Source of the DNA: Serilophus lunatus
Taxonomy: Eukaryota > Chordata > Aves > Passeriformes > Eurylaimidae
Assembly (NCBI GenBank): GCA_013399895.1
Contig: VXBA01005582.1
Location: 62,325 to 126,324, forward strand
Direction: 5' to 3'
DNA: 64,000 nucleotides
Shown: in pieces, positions 1 through 12,300 of the stretch
Layout of the letters: each line of letters starts with the position of its first letter
How positions within the stretch are numbered: position 1 is the first letter of the stretch
Program-made: the position numbers and the translations under genes
Notes under the pieces: generated by a model
Databases searched by the model: none
What the model was told of the DNA's origin: nothing
What the model saw: the letters and a program-made list of their open reading frames with translations, nothing else

Positions 1-3000
1 TCTGTTGTTGATTTTTATTGTGGCATTCAAGTAATATGTACTGTTCTTTCCTTGCCTTCAGCTATCCTGTTCCTCTTTCATTTGTATTCTTTTCATCTTT
101 TTCATGTGCAGCTGCTTTTATTTCTGTAGAAATTAAGATGGTTCAATTTGTAAATTCTGTGCCTCTCAATTTCTTTCTTGAAAGAAATACTTCAAAGACT
201 GAGGAGCTTTATTTAAATAGGTGGCAAAGTAACTCTGATGTAATATATGCTGGTTTCTCTAAGACTTTCAAGTGAGCTATCCACCAAATCTATCCAGATG
301 TGTCAAGAATAAAGTATTTATTATAATACAAAATGTTATGACAGCACCTCTGGAAGCATGTGGATGAAATTCTCATGTTGGCCCAGAACATGCTATGGTC
401 AGATGTGGTCATCAGTGGTGGAAGAACTACCACTCATTGTCATTATGGTTTTGTACTTTTATGAGCTTGATGAAATTGAGGAAATTGTGGTATCTCTGTC
501 TGGAAAGGGAGAGAGAGAGATGGCAATGTTTAGTTTGCAATATTATGTAATGTGTAAGATTTGCTTTATTTCAAAGCTTTTCATGTCTTCAGGTGGTTTT
601 AATCATGAGCTACCCTTTTCTAGGTGTGGGGCTTTAATTTTTATTAGTTTGATTTTTGTTGTGTTTTTTTTAACATTTACAAGTTCTACATTTTAATAAT
701 GATAGCAGCTCCTTTAAGGCTTTTTTTTTTCTTGATTAAAAATGAAAAAGGAATGTAAAAATTTGGACTCCAGTGAGGTAAAGTTACAACTTCTTAATCT
801 AGATCCATAGTTACTGTGGCTGAGCAGCATGCTATTGTAAGATGTAGGATGTCATAAGCCATGTCAATTCATATTTAGCAGTTTGAAATGAGTCTGGTAT
901 GTATGAAGTTATGTATCAAGTTTCTTTTAACTTTTCAGACATTAAATATTTATTTAGCTCTGGTCTTTCTATTACAATACGAAGAGGAGTGTGTTGGTAA
1001 ACTATGCTTAAAAAAAAGCCCCTGTTTCTACAGGTTTATTTCTCTCTGTGGCTGTCAACAAAGATTACACTTCAGCTTTAAGGGCCAGTTATAACTTCAG
1101 AATGTCTAAAACTGATGTGTTGAATTAACTTGTTTCTATGTTGAGGAGTGAAATATGAATGTTGGATATGTTCCTTACTTCTTCCCATAACACTAAATTT
1201 AGGTTCAATAGACATTTAAAAGCCTGTTCAACATCAAATGCCACTGGAGAGTTTTGCTTACTTCTTGACTTTGTGTGAAATAGGGACAGCTGAGAGTGTG
1301 GAAAGCTTCTCGGCAGGCTGGGCACGGGAGGAGGTCTGGGATTGATCTCACCCGTGCCTGGGGGTTGGAGTTTTCCTGAGACCTTTTAGCAATAGAGCTT
1401 ATTCTGCAGGGTATGGGGATTGCATGAGATGTTCTGGGCAGGGGTGGATGGTGATGATGCTGGCAAGACGGCAGCCAGCTGTCACTGCCTTTCTGCCTCA
1501 TGCTACTCAGAGCATGCATGAGTGGTTCCCTGTAACTCCATCGGAAAGGCATCAGGAGGCTTCCCTACCATTTTTTTTTTTAATGCCATTTTGCTGAAAT
1601 GCTTGGCGTTACATTGAGGAAAAAAACTTGCTGTGGAAAAAAATATGGGTATGTTTGCTAGAAATGTCCAGCATCATACGTAAGTAACCAGAACCTCACA
1701 AGAGAGTTCTGCCAAGTTACTAACTTCAGAAGCAGTATATTAAAAATTATTAATTTTTTTATTAATAACAGTACATTTAAATTCCCAGTGTATTAAAAAT
1801 ATGTAAGATCCAAAAAGAATGGGTGAGGAAATCCTTCCTATATCTTTGCTGGAATAGTCAGATACTACTGCAGTATTCTCAGGGATGGTGTACCCTGGGA
1901 AAGGGAAGCTACATGGATGCTCTGAACAGTCCCTTAAAGCCCTGGGTGTGAACACATGCTGTGCTTTTGTCCAAAGGTTAGTACAAGTGATGAGCACCGA
2001 TAGTTATCCTAGATAACACACTGTGGGGCACTTAAGTTGCAGTGACTGAGTCTACTTTATTTCCACTCTGAGGTTAGTGGTCTGCACATTGGTCTTCCTG
2101 TTTTGTATTGTGTACTGCAGGTCTTGTGTGTGGTTTTCTGTTCTGTACATTACATGTTTCGGGCTGACATTCAGTTCAGTCATTTACAGATCTTTACTAG
2201 AACTTTGGGAGGAATTTTTCTAACCTGACAGCTATGAGATTGAATCTTACTTTGTATATGTAAAGTTACTTATTGGAATAATTCCTCCAAAGTGATGCTG
2301 GAATGAAGTTTGGTATGAGCAAGTAAGGCTCAGGGATTCAGGCTCCATTGTGTCTAAGGTCCATCATATAGGCAGAAGAAAATGGAGAAGGCATCTGCTC
2401 TGCACTTGTACTCAGGGGTTTTGCTGGGACTGAGGCAGAAATTATCAACATTGGAGCACAAGACTCTTTCTGGGCAAATCCTTATCTCCTGTAAGATGGT
2501 TTGGAATGAGCATTAATCCATTCTATCCTTATGGAACACAAATATTGCACTCAAGTGAGAGGGTGCTTTTTGACAATTTATACCATCCAGTTTCCTAGTG
2601 ATCAGATGTGCAGGTGCATCTCTTCCCTGGAGAAGAGAAAGTTAAGAGTTTTACTCTTGTCTTTCTGACAAGGCTGCTCTTCTGACATGGCTGCTCCCAG
2701 AGGAAGCAAGCATCTTTCCAAAGTGCAGAGCCTACTGTATTATTGTGCCAAGATGAGAACACTGAAGGATTTATTTTGGTTTTGTGTTTCTCTCATTGAT
2801 TCTGTTACTTTTTTGTATTGCCTGGTCATTTTCTGAGCCTGATGCCATGCAGCTGGCAGCTTCTGGAGGCGGCTGCTGCCTGCCCATGCTGCCCGTTGAT
2901 GGATGGGTAGGTATCGTGCACACAGGCTGTTGCCTGTCTCTTCCCCCTTTGAGAGTTGGGTCAGCTGTACTTTGGCATTAAGCTCCCAGTTGGAAAGATC

Positions 3001-5057
3001 TCTTCTGTGTTTCCTGTGAATAAAAAGGAAAAGGAGGAGAGAGTCACTTTGTGGGCTGTAGCTGTACCTGCCCTCTCCCCACCAAGAAAACAGGACAGTT
3101 TTCAGGACAGCTGCATGTCCTGGGCATCTAAACAAGATACCTTATTGGAGGTGGCTGTGGCACATGTCACCATTCACCCCGTCCATCCTGTCTTCTTGTT
3201 AGTGAAACTGTGACTTAAACCTGTCAATTCTGCCTTCATTATGTGATATCACAGGTAGCATTACAGCAACTCAGCTATGTCTCAGTGACCTCGTTGTATC
3301 TCTTGGGTTCTGTACTGCTCCTGTTTATCTGCCTGCATGTACCTGAGAACATTACTTTTAATTTTTCTTTTCTTTTTTTTCCTCATTCATAATACATTAC
3401 AACCTTAGTACTTCTTATCAGGGTTAACTTGTTTTCTTTAGGAAGAAAAACAGTAGCACAGTTTTGACAAAGAGCCCAAATTCCTATCTGCCCTCCCTTT
3501 CTTTTCATTAATTCCTTGTGGCTAAGTAACATCAGAATTACGCAGGGAAACTCCTATATTTACTTTTGTCAGCCTCTAATTTTGGAGCAAAAGTAGCTGT
3601 TGCAGAGGGAGTATTTGCTTGCAGATGTATGTTTGTCATTTGGAGCACCATATCCTATTTGGGCATTGAGTGTTTTAGTGTTACAAGGAAGTTCCTTGGC
3701 TGACTCCAAGCGGTGTAGATCTCCCCCTTCAGCATTCAACCCTGCTTTGGGCTGTCCAGCAGTGGCCTGAGCAGCTGTGTTCATTTCTTTCTGTTGGCCT
3801 AGTGCTTTTTCAGTAGTCCCATGGTCCTCATGGGGCAGAGGAAAGTGTGTGGGCAACTGAGTGCTTGGCTTCTTCCTCTGATTGTGAGGCTTCTTAGCTG
3901 CTGCCTTGTAGTCGTTAAAGTGGGCAGCTTGCTTGTGGCTTTCAGGGGTTTTAGTCAGATTGAACAGAACACATGCTGGAGAACAAGATGATGTTCATGT
4001 TCTGTGGATTCCTCAAATGTGCTGCAAGTGACGGGGCCAGTTATTCCCCTGTGAGGTAATTAAGATTATGTTACTCAGACTCACTTCCTTGACAGTCTTG
4101 GTAAAATATAAGGAGATTAAATTTCTTGGAAAAATGGGTTCTCCTGAGAATGGGTATTTCTGTTCCAATTTGATTCAGAAGGGTTCCATCACCTGTTAGT
4201 GAATAGCCCAGTTATCTCAATCTTATGTTTATTGTTCCATATTCTCTTGGTTTGGGTAGTTGCCTGTTACTTTGGCTGCTCCACAGGTAGGAAGGCCATG
4301 TTGTGCTGCTTGTGTTCACAGAAAATGAACGAACACCTCCGGACAGCTGAAAAACAAATGCTGGTCAGTTAGAGATACTGGTTCTCTGCTTCCAGCTTAA
4401 GAAAATTACAGCCTGCCTATTTTATTTTTTTAAGTGCTACCTTGCTTTAAGTATACTTCCTCTCTGACTGTCTCATGAAACCTGTTATACTTTTCCATTC
4501 TGCAGCTGAATCACATGTCCAGTAGGAAAAATGTTATTCTCTCTTGCCTGGGGACTACTGTGTTGGTAGAAAGGAAGGAGTCTACAGGCAGGATCTCTGA
4601 GAGCATTCCTTGGAAGCAAGTGAGATAAAAGTATAAAAACTTATTCTGTTTTCTAAAAGGAAACAACTTTCTAACCCCTAGAAACCAAGTAGAAACAATA
4701 ATACACTACCCAAACCTTGCCGCATGTGTTTGCAGAGTTGGAAAAATAATCAGGTACTAATTTAGTGGTAAAGAATTTAGTGGTAAAGTTGTTTGTAGAG
4801 AATTTGTTTATACATGGTCTTGTAAACTTTGATGAAATAGACTTGCAAGCACATCTGGTCTACAGGTATAACGCAAGTATGTGCAGACCTAATTTATTTC
4901 ATCCTGAATGATCAAAAGAAACTATGAAGGTGATTATTTTGCAGAGAATTATTTTACAGAAAATAATTATGTTATTCCCTGTGGATAACTTTTGATAGAT
5001 TTTCATCTTCCCTCTCAAAAAGAGTAGGCAAGGATGAAGTGAATCACAAATAGGCTA
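1..5057. other. Unique non-coding DNA, no gene seen
   Basis: I see no gene in this stretch. Open frames are at most about 131 codons, show no recognisable domain, and are matched by similar frames on the opposite strand. A mildly GC-richer patch lies around 2850-3130. A short 15-bp tandem duplication at 4759-4788 is listed separately. The rest is AT-rich sequence with ordinary T- and A-runs. Confidence 0.7.
4759..4788. repeat. Perfect 15-bp tandem duplication
   Basis: The 15-mer AATTTAGTGGTAAAG occurs twice, back to back and without mismatch, at 4759-4773 and 4774-4788. This looks like a small replication-slippage duplication. No coding frame is involved. Confidence 0.9.
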
Positions 5058-5235
5058 TATAACAAAATGGCCCGGCTGGATCAGATCAAGTTTCATCTAG
5101 GCCGGTTCTCCAATCCTCTCTCTTCTTTCTGCAACATTTAGTAACAGTCGCTGAAGTGAAGAAATAAAGAAGAGTGCCAGTATTTTACCAGGGTGTTCTC
5201 CAGCCTCTGGCAGCTTTGTCCTTCAGGGGCACAAG
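5058..5235 (-). repeat. Old CR1-like interspersed repeat fragment
   Basis: The segment starting with GGCTGGATCAGATCAAG, followed by a CATCTAG motif and then about 120 bp later by a CTCCAGCCTCTGGCAG motif, follows the order of a widespread amniote repeat. In that repeat 'GGATCAGACCAANGGTCCATCTAGCCCAGT' leads to a 'CTCCCAGCYTCTGGCAG' block. I know this pattern from turtle, crocodilian and bird genomes as an ancient CR1-group 3' end. The copy is strongly diverged, so it is old. The strand is inferred from the usual CR1 orientation, and both boundaries are approximate. Confidence 0.55.
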
Positions 5236-5970
5236 GGTGGTGTCTCCAAGGTGGTGGAGGGCTCACACAGAGGGCTCACCCTCTGTGGATTTTCCTACTG
5301 GGAACCTGCCCCGCTGCATCTCAGACACCCTTCTAACTGTTAGTGTTTGGGAAATAGCACAGGTATGAGTTCAAACAGTTCAACTCCATCTGGGTGAGGA
5401 AGAGGCTCTTTTTTTGTTATTTTGGACTTGAAACTTTGTTTTGATACCCTGTAGCTGTATTGCAAAAGAAATTCCTAGTTCACTTTCAGCCTTCTGTGGA
5501 AAGCTCAATAGCTATACCTCAGTTCCCCTCCCACACTCTCACCAGGTCATCTCTTTAGAGGGAAATCCCTGTAAAGGATGGGAAATGACTAGAAGATGTA
5601 GGAATGGCCTAGGTGTCTTTCCTCCTGTGGAAGCTGGACTGTCTTCACGATCTTATTCTTCCTTAAAATATTTTAACAGTTACCTGCTGTGACAAGATTA
5701 ATTAATGGCAAATCAGGAAAAGATAGGGAATTATGTACAGTCTTTGAGACTGAAGGTCTCACATGTAGTTGCACTTGAAAATATTCTTTAAACAATACTG
5801 TGATGATGCTTTCTTCTTCGTTATGTATTCCTTTTGAGATAATTCCCAGGATCATTTTTCTCCTGAGCACTTAAAAAGCAATGTTGCTACAGAACTGGTA
5901 TTACCTGAGCAGCTTCTGAGTGATAAAATTCAGGTAAAAGCTGGCATTATGAGGAAATTTTGGATGATTT

Positions 5971-6060
5971 AAAAAAAACAACCAACCAACAAGCCTCCCA
6001 TAAAAACTCAAATACCCACAAAAAACCCAACCAACACCAAGCTAAAAAAACCCCACACCA
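5971..6060. repeat. A/C-rich low-complexity tract
   Basis: About 90 bp consist almost only of A and C, with runs such as ACCAACCAAC and AAAAAACCCC. Similar tracts recur in this window at 33481-33520 and 37558-37595 on this strand, and at 19691-19762 and 30500-30581 as the G/T complement. Such tracts are common background in bird genomes. No function is implied. Confidence 0.8.
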
Positions 6061-6105
6061 AATATGTAATACTTTTCTGCACTGAATTTGATCTATCACT
6101 TTCAT

Positions 6106-6121
6106 CAGTCAGTCAGTCAGT
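6106..6121. repeat. (CAGT)4 microsatellite
   Basis: Four perfect CAGT units in a row. This is a short simple repeat. Confidence 0.9.
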
Positions 6122-9100
6122 ATTGAATGCTTCTTTGGCAGTTCTTCACAGTTGAAACTCTTGCCTCCTTTGTTCATTCTCAGCTACTCAAAACGTTTCT
6201 CCCTTTCCATGTACTGTTTTTGTTCACATTCTTTATGATTGTGGTGATCAGCTCAGGGCCTATGCATCAGATCAGTTAGCCAGATCCTGAATTAAAATTT
6301 TGTAAGTATAAATTGGATATCATTTTAGCTCTCAACTTTCTGAGGGGTTAATGAAGGTCTGAGTTTGCTCTAATACATCTCTTCTGATGTGAAAAAAAGG
6401 TGTAACCTGATGCATGTTCAGGTGTATTGAAGGAGCCAGAACTATTATGTTCATTGTGCCAGGATGGGCTTGTCTTAACTCGAATGTGATTAATCACCAC
6501 ACATCTGTTTTTCATTCTAATCAAAATGTAACTAATACCTCTTTTTTCTTGTTCATCGCTGATTTTTCCTAGATCCATAACAGATTCAAGAAAAAAGTGT
6601 GCTGTATTTGGCTGAAATTTGAGATCATTTGAGCAAAATTACTTGAATATGACCAGTAAATTTCAATTAATGTTATTTAGCAAGAATAATGACTATAATT
6701 TGACAGAAAACAGGTCTTTGCTATATGAGCTCATTAACTTATCAGAAGTAACACCACTCCTCTTTTACTGTGCTTTCACTTCCTCTTGTTGAACTGCTGA
6801 AGATGCAGTGCCTGCAGGGATGATTTTCTCTTCCTCCTCATGGTGATACATTCACAAGGCCTGAATGCAAGAATTTTCTGCAGACATTTGCTGAGGAGGT
6901 TTTTGTGTTAGGAAACATCTAGCAATTTGTTGACCCTGTTGAAGACTTTTAATAATAAGGTGTAAAGAAGGGTCAGTGTGGTGTCCCAACCAGTAGTGTC
7001 ATGCCTTGTGCACGTATGGGGAGCAAAATGAAACACAACAATAGCTTTCTACCTCATGGTCAGTTTGGTGATTCAAGAGAGCTGGAGGGCCCTGTGTGCG
7101 CTGAGGATTAGTGCAATTCAGGCTGTGGTTTCCAAGGGGAACTTGTTGAGTGCTGCCTCCTGCCCCTCTACCGTGTCCTTCCGTCCTCTCAGTCATGTGG
7201 GTGCCTCTGCTAGACTGCACTTCTTGCTGAATCACCGGAATCCTGGGAGTAATCACAGGCTGTGTCCTGGCACAGGAGGGAGATGGACTCCAAGTGCAGA
7301 GTGCTAAAAGGTGTTCTATACACTTCTCAATTTTCACCACAAAAGATGAGCATCCTGTTGGAAAAAAAGAAATGTTTTTCAAGTAGATGCTAAACTTCTG
7401 AGGATTAAAAAAAAGCATTCACCTGTGCAAACTGTATGTCATCCAAACCAATAAAAATGTTCCATTGAGAGAATTTTTTCCTTTTTCTTCTTTATCTAAC
7501 ACATTTTAAATCTCCTGACCTCTTTGTCCTCCTGTTATTTGCACTTGCTGAACAGATTTTTAACATTTCCAGCCAGAAACTTGCATTAGTGTCTGCTGAA
7601 GCTCTAGGAGCTTAGCTTATCTTAAAATCACTCCCTTTATTTGTCAAATATTCATATTTTAAGATTACTTGTTTTTAATCTTTCTGCTTTGCAGTGTTTT
7701 AGAGCTATGCACTTCAGTTGCTGGCACTTGTTCACCAGCAGGCAATGTGCTGATGACTTTTTTTACTTGGTTGCTCAATGACTGTGAATTCCCATTTGAA
7801 ATAGGTTGAAAATCCTAAAGCTGTACAGTCTGTTTCATGTGTAAACCTGTCCCACAATGGTACAGAAAAGTATGAGGATGCTGAGGCCAATTACTGGTGG
7901 CAGGAAGGGCAGCTGATACACCACTATATAGAGAGGAGATCAGTTTACAATGGAAACTCACAAAAAGGCTCTGCAAATCTGCTATGTGTGTAAGAAATAT
8001 AAGGCTATTCGGGAGGTATAAGCATTGCTTTCCACAAGAAAAAAACACATTCTCTGCAGCTTTAGTTTTTATGGACAAGGGTGTTTATGGATGTTAATTT
8101 GAAAATTCGTGTTTGCTTTCAAAACTGTGTGCTATAAAGAATGTGCTCTGGGAAATCAGTGCTTTTTTGCACTGTTCTGTATTAAAGTTAGCTTAATACA
8201 TAACATCTAATAAAAATCACTTTAGACAGGTATTTATTTTCTGCTAGTCTCTATGAGGGGATTTAAGACTGGAAAGGGCATCCTCTGAGAGTAGTCCTCT
8301 GCTATCCCATATTACATAATCTTCTCTATAAAATTCCTACTTAATACACATGAACATCGCAATAACCTCACTCTGCTTTCAGTCGCGTTTCCTACATTGA
8401 AACTCTATGCTGGTGAATTGCTACATTCATTCTGTGGGTCCCGGATAAAACTGGATTTCTGCTAGCCCTGCAGCCTGATATTTAATTACTACTGACCTGA
8501 CTTGGCATCCAAAGTTTGGGAACAGCTGTGTGTGCTGAATCAGATCTTCAGCCTGTGCAAACTAATTCTTCTGTAAGTCAGCTGAGAAGCTGGTACAGTC
8601 TATATGTAATTTCTATCACGTATAGATGTGAAACACACTGACCTTTGTTTTGCACTGTAGGTTTTGCATTCAAAAGAGCAAGGAGCTTCCAACGTGGAAT
8701 CTTAGGGTGGAATAAAATGAATATAAACACAGTTGGAGTATGGATCAACAGTCAAAGAGTAATTAATGCTTAGTGCCCAAATTTCAGATTGAACATTTGT
8801 GTTCAGCAGCAGATCTCAAGGGATTCTGCAAAACTTGTTTTATTCTGGGTATATTCTCACTGCATTGGTTTTAATCAGCAGAGCATTGTATGCAGCATGT
8901 TCATTGAATATTGTCAACCTGGAAGCATGTAGACAAATGTCTAGAGTGGTGGAGAGGAAGAGGCTACAAGTTTGTTGCTGTCTTGAATTTCTGAATCTGA
9001 GCAATCTTATCTTGAACAAATTGTGGTACAGATTGCTGCTGGATGCTGCCATGATCCCTGCAGATTTCCAAGGGAGCAGCTGTGAAGGAAGTTAAATTCA

Positions 9101-9283
9101 CTGAAGACTTTCCCTGGTATTACAGATGGATATTTGGCACCAAAAATGAAATCTGAGGATATAGAAATACTCTCAGGGCTATTAAGCTAACTCAAGGGGA
9201 AAAATCCCCAAGCAACGTACCCTTCTCTCCCATCTCTCTCTAGGGGAATATCTGATTCTGAGGATGAGGAGTGTGTAAGAGAG

Positions 9284-9309
9284 TATATATATATATATAT
9301 ATGTATATA
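9284..9309. repeat. TA dinucleotide repeat
   Basis: A run of TA units extends from 9284 to about 9302 and continues imperfectly (GTATATAC) to 9309. Confidence 0.9.
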
Positions 9310-12300
9310 CAATTTAAGATGTGTATATTACGGTGGTCTTGGTCACCTTCATATTCAAAAAGAACACTTGAATTTCCTCATTGCTTTAGGAAAAAAATAT
9401 AATGTTATTAGAGAAGCCTTCAGTGCTGCTGTAGACAGATACCTGGATTGAAATGAAGCTGAGCTAATTCAATACACACTCACTCCTAGAGGACAGGTCA
9501 GTTGAGTAGGGATAAAATACTGCAATAGACAGACAACTGCTTGGGAAAGAGACTGAAATAGAGCAAGGTAATTAGGGCAGGACACAAAGATATTGCGTGA
9601 CAGTAAATACATGACAAGGGCTAGAATCATCAGTTACCTTCCTGGAGGTCTTTGGCTGTAACACCAAAAGGAAGGAGTATAAAAGTGGAAACAAAGCCCT
9701 ATTTCTACTATGATTTCTTTTATATGCTTACATGCAAGGTACTTTCCAAATACTTGAAGAGGATAATCTCTGCTTCAAAGCACTCATTTTTTTGACTGCA
9801 TAAATGTAGAAAGAGGTTAGGAGAAGGGGAACTAAATAAGGAAAGTATATTTAGTTTAAATGCCTAATTACATGTCCAGAAAATCTTTGAAACAGTCGAG
9901 GTTAAGAGTTAAACTTTCAAAAGTTAGAAACAGTGGAATTATAGTAGACTTCAAAGCTTTTATTATGGTATATTTTAGAGGATTTTTTTGTTTGTTTTTT
10001 TTTTCTTGGCCATGCATACTGTAAAAGAAGAAAAGGCTGAATGGGGATAACTACTTATGGAGTTTAGCTCCTGCTACTTCAGGCACTGTGCGGATTAAAT
10101 GCTGGGGTAGAAGGACCAGCAAAGCGTGTACCATGGGTCACCACACACCTCTCACTGTGTTGGAGGCAATTAAAGGGTAGAGTGAAGAATTGATAGATGT
10201 AATCACAGCCTGGAAATGGTGGTGGGCAGTGTAATTCTTAGATGCACCATTGCATGTTCCTTAATTAAGCATGGCATAGAAGTCTTAGAGTTGTATTCAG
10301 CTTGCAAAACTTGCAAAACAAAAAAGGGCTGTCAAAATTCTGCAGTGTGGCACCCAGGGCTGGCTACAGGGTTTCTGGGGAGACCTGTGTGGATTTGTGT
10401 CCTGAACTTCTTGGCACTGCCGGTACTGCCCCAATGGATGGCAAGGAAAGGTTGAGGTCGTGTGTGGGAACTCGTAGTTTGCTTGTGGTTTTCTCAGTTA
10501 TTTGCTGGCATCAAAAGTACGTTGGCATAAACAAACTCAGATTTAAATTCAGTTGCTGGAGGGAATGTGTGTTAGAAATGACAAGTTTTTCTGTTTTGGT
10601 AGCTAGATTTTCTAGCACCTCAACTGGTAGAGGACAAAAGGGAAAAAAGCAATGTTTCTTTTTTCCGTGGCTGAGCCATTTTTTCCCTTCTTATTTTTCC
10701 CTGACTGCTTCTTTGCCTCCCAGGAGGAAGAGAAGAGATAAGAGTCAGCAGACCAGATGGCAAAAGTTTGAGTAAAAAAAAAAAATCCAGTAAAGAGTAG
10801 AGTCTTGCAATAACAAGCGTTAAGCGACATTAACAAGAGACAAAACTACCAGACTGAGTTGTTGCTAACCTACTGATGGTAGTCTGGAATGGAAATGTCA
10901 CTCAAAGATTGCTAAAGATGTCTGATAAAACAGCTGATTCTTTCATCAACATGTAGGTAGGTCTAGGGAGAAAATGCTCATTTACCAACAATTAAACAAA
11001 TGTAATTTTAACCTTCTTACATTTCTGTGACTGTAAGGAAGTTGGTTAGTACAGTGCATTGTTGAACTCTTCTTCTCATCTGCTTTATTTTGAGGACAGT
11101 AGTTACCAAAAATGCAACTTATCCCACTAAGTGTAAAGACAATGCAAGAAAAGCTTTAGCAATAGCATAGGCACTTGAGATCATTCTGAGTCAACTTTCA
11201 AGACCATATTGAACTGTCTGAATATCCTTCCAAAAGGTGGCTATTGCCAAGGACTTCTTGTCAAGATACACCATATGTGACTGCCAGTACCTCCAGCAGA
11301 TAATTTCTTGCAGGAAAAGTGCCGGATTGAAACATGTGTACCTTAGTTGCCCAACGTTAGATTGTGGGCTTCATTGTTGCTATTTGCAGTTCTAAGTGGT
11401 CATTGTATAGGTTGTGTGCTATCTCAGAGGTCCATTTCAGGGTAACCTTATTTACTGCTTTTTCTCCTCCATTCCTCATCACTTCCCCACTGTCAGATTC
11501 ACAATCTAATAGAGTATATAAGTCTGTTTCTTCTCTGTATTGGTACAAAAAAAAAAATGGCAGTCAAAATACTCTACAGTTCAATTAAGATAAATAAATA
11601 TTATAAATAATAAATATTATCTCCTGTACAGGAGTGGAGATATAGTATATTTAAAATATAATTAACTTGTTTCTTTGTGTGCTTTTCTAAACATGGCTAC
11701 AGCATTGGTGAGATGCTTCATTGTTACTTGAAATAAAGTTGGTGAAATTGTGTGTGAGATCCTAGAGTTAATGTAAATATATAATATAGCTAAGTATTTT
11801 GCCATCTGAATTTGACCTACTTATATTACTTTAATTTATACTACTTAAATTTATTTTTTTGGTCATATGATGACTTTATATATTCAGGTTTTAGTAGCTC
11901 ACTAATTGCTTAGGTATCTCATTGTTTCTATTCAACTTTTCCCCCTTTTCAGGAGATGTGCACAGCAAAGTGTACACTCATTCAATTTTACTTTATTGAA
12001 ATGCTTTATGGAACATGTCAAGACAAACTCATTTCTGTAGAAGTATTAAATAAGAGGCTGGGAGAAATGCAAAACACTGTATTGCAATCTGATGGTTACA
12101 GACAGGGTCTGTTTACTTCTCCAAAGCTTAATTTTCTCTCTTAAAGCAAACTTGTTACAGCTGTCCTGCCATTCTTGTGTTCTGCAGCCCTCTTTGGGCT
12201 GGCTCCTCACTTCTGCCATAGTGTTTCTGTGGAGACCGCTCTGGAAGAGCAAAAAACCTGTAGGGGCTGGGGCAAGTAAAGACTCCTAAAGAACTGGACT

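Larger units (their letters stand above)
5236..9283. other. Unique non-coding DNA with an A/C-rich tract
   Basis: No gene is seen. The interval contains the A/C-rich tract at 5971-6060 and four CAGT units at 6106-6121, both listed separately. A 139-codon minus-strand frame at 6999-7418 and a plus-strand frame over the same bases cover low-information sequence and match no family I know. Confidence 0.65.

Noticed and set aside
10302..10775. A 157-codon frame, the longest outside repeats
   Set aside because: It overlaps frames on both strands and has no recognisable motif. A length near this is expected about once by chance in six frames of 64 kb.
12225..12240. A 16-bp exact inverted match to 42210-42225
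   Set aside because: About one such 16-mer pair is expected by chance in a window this size, and the flanks do not match.
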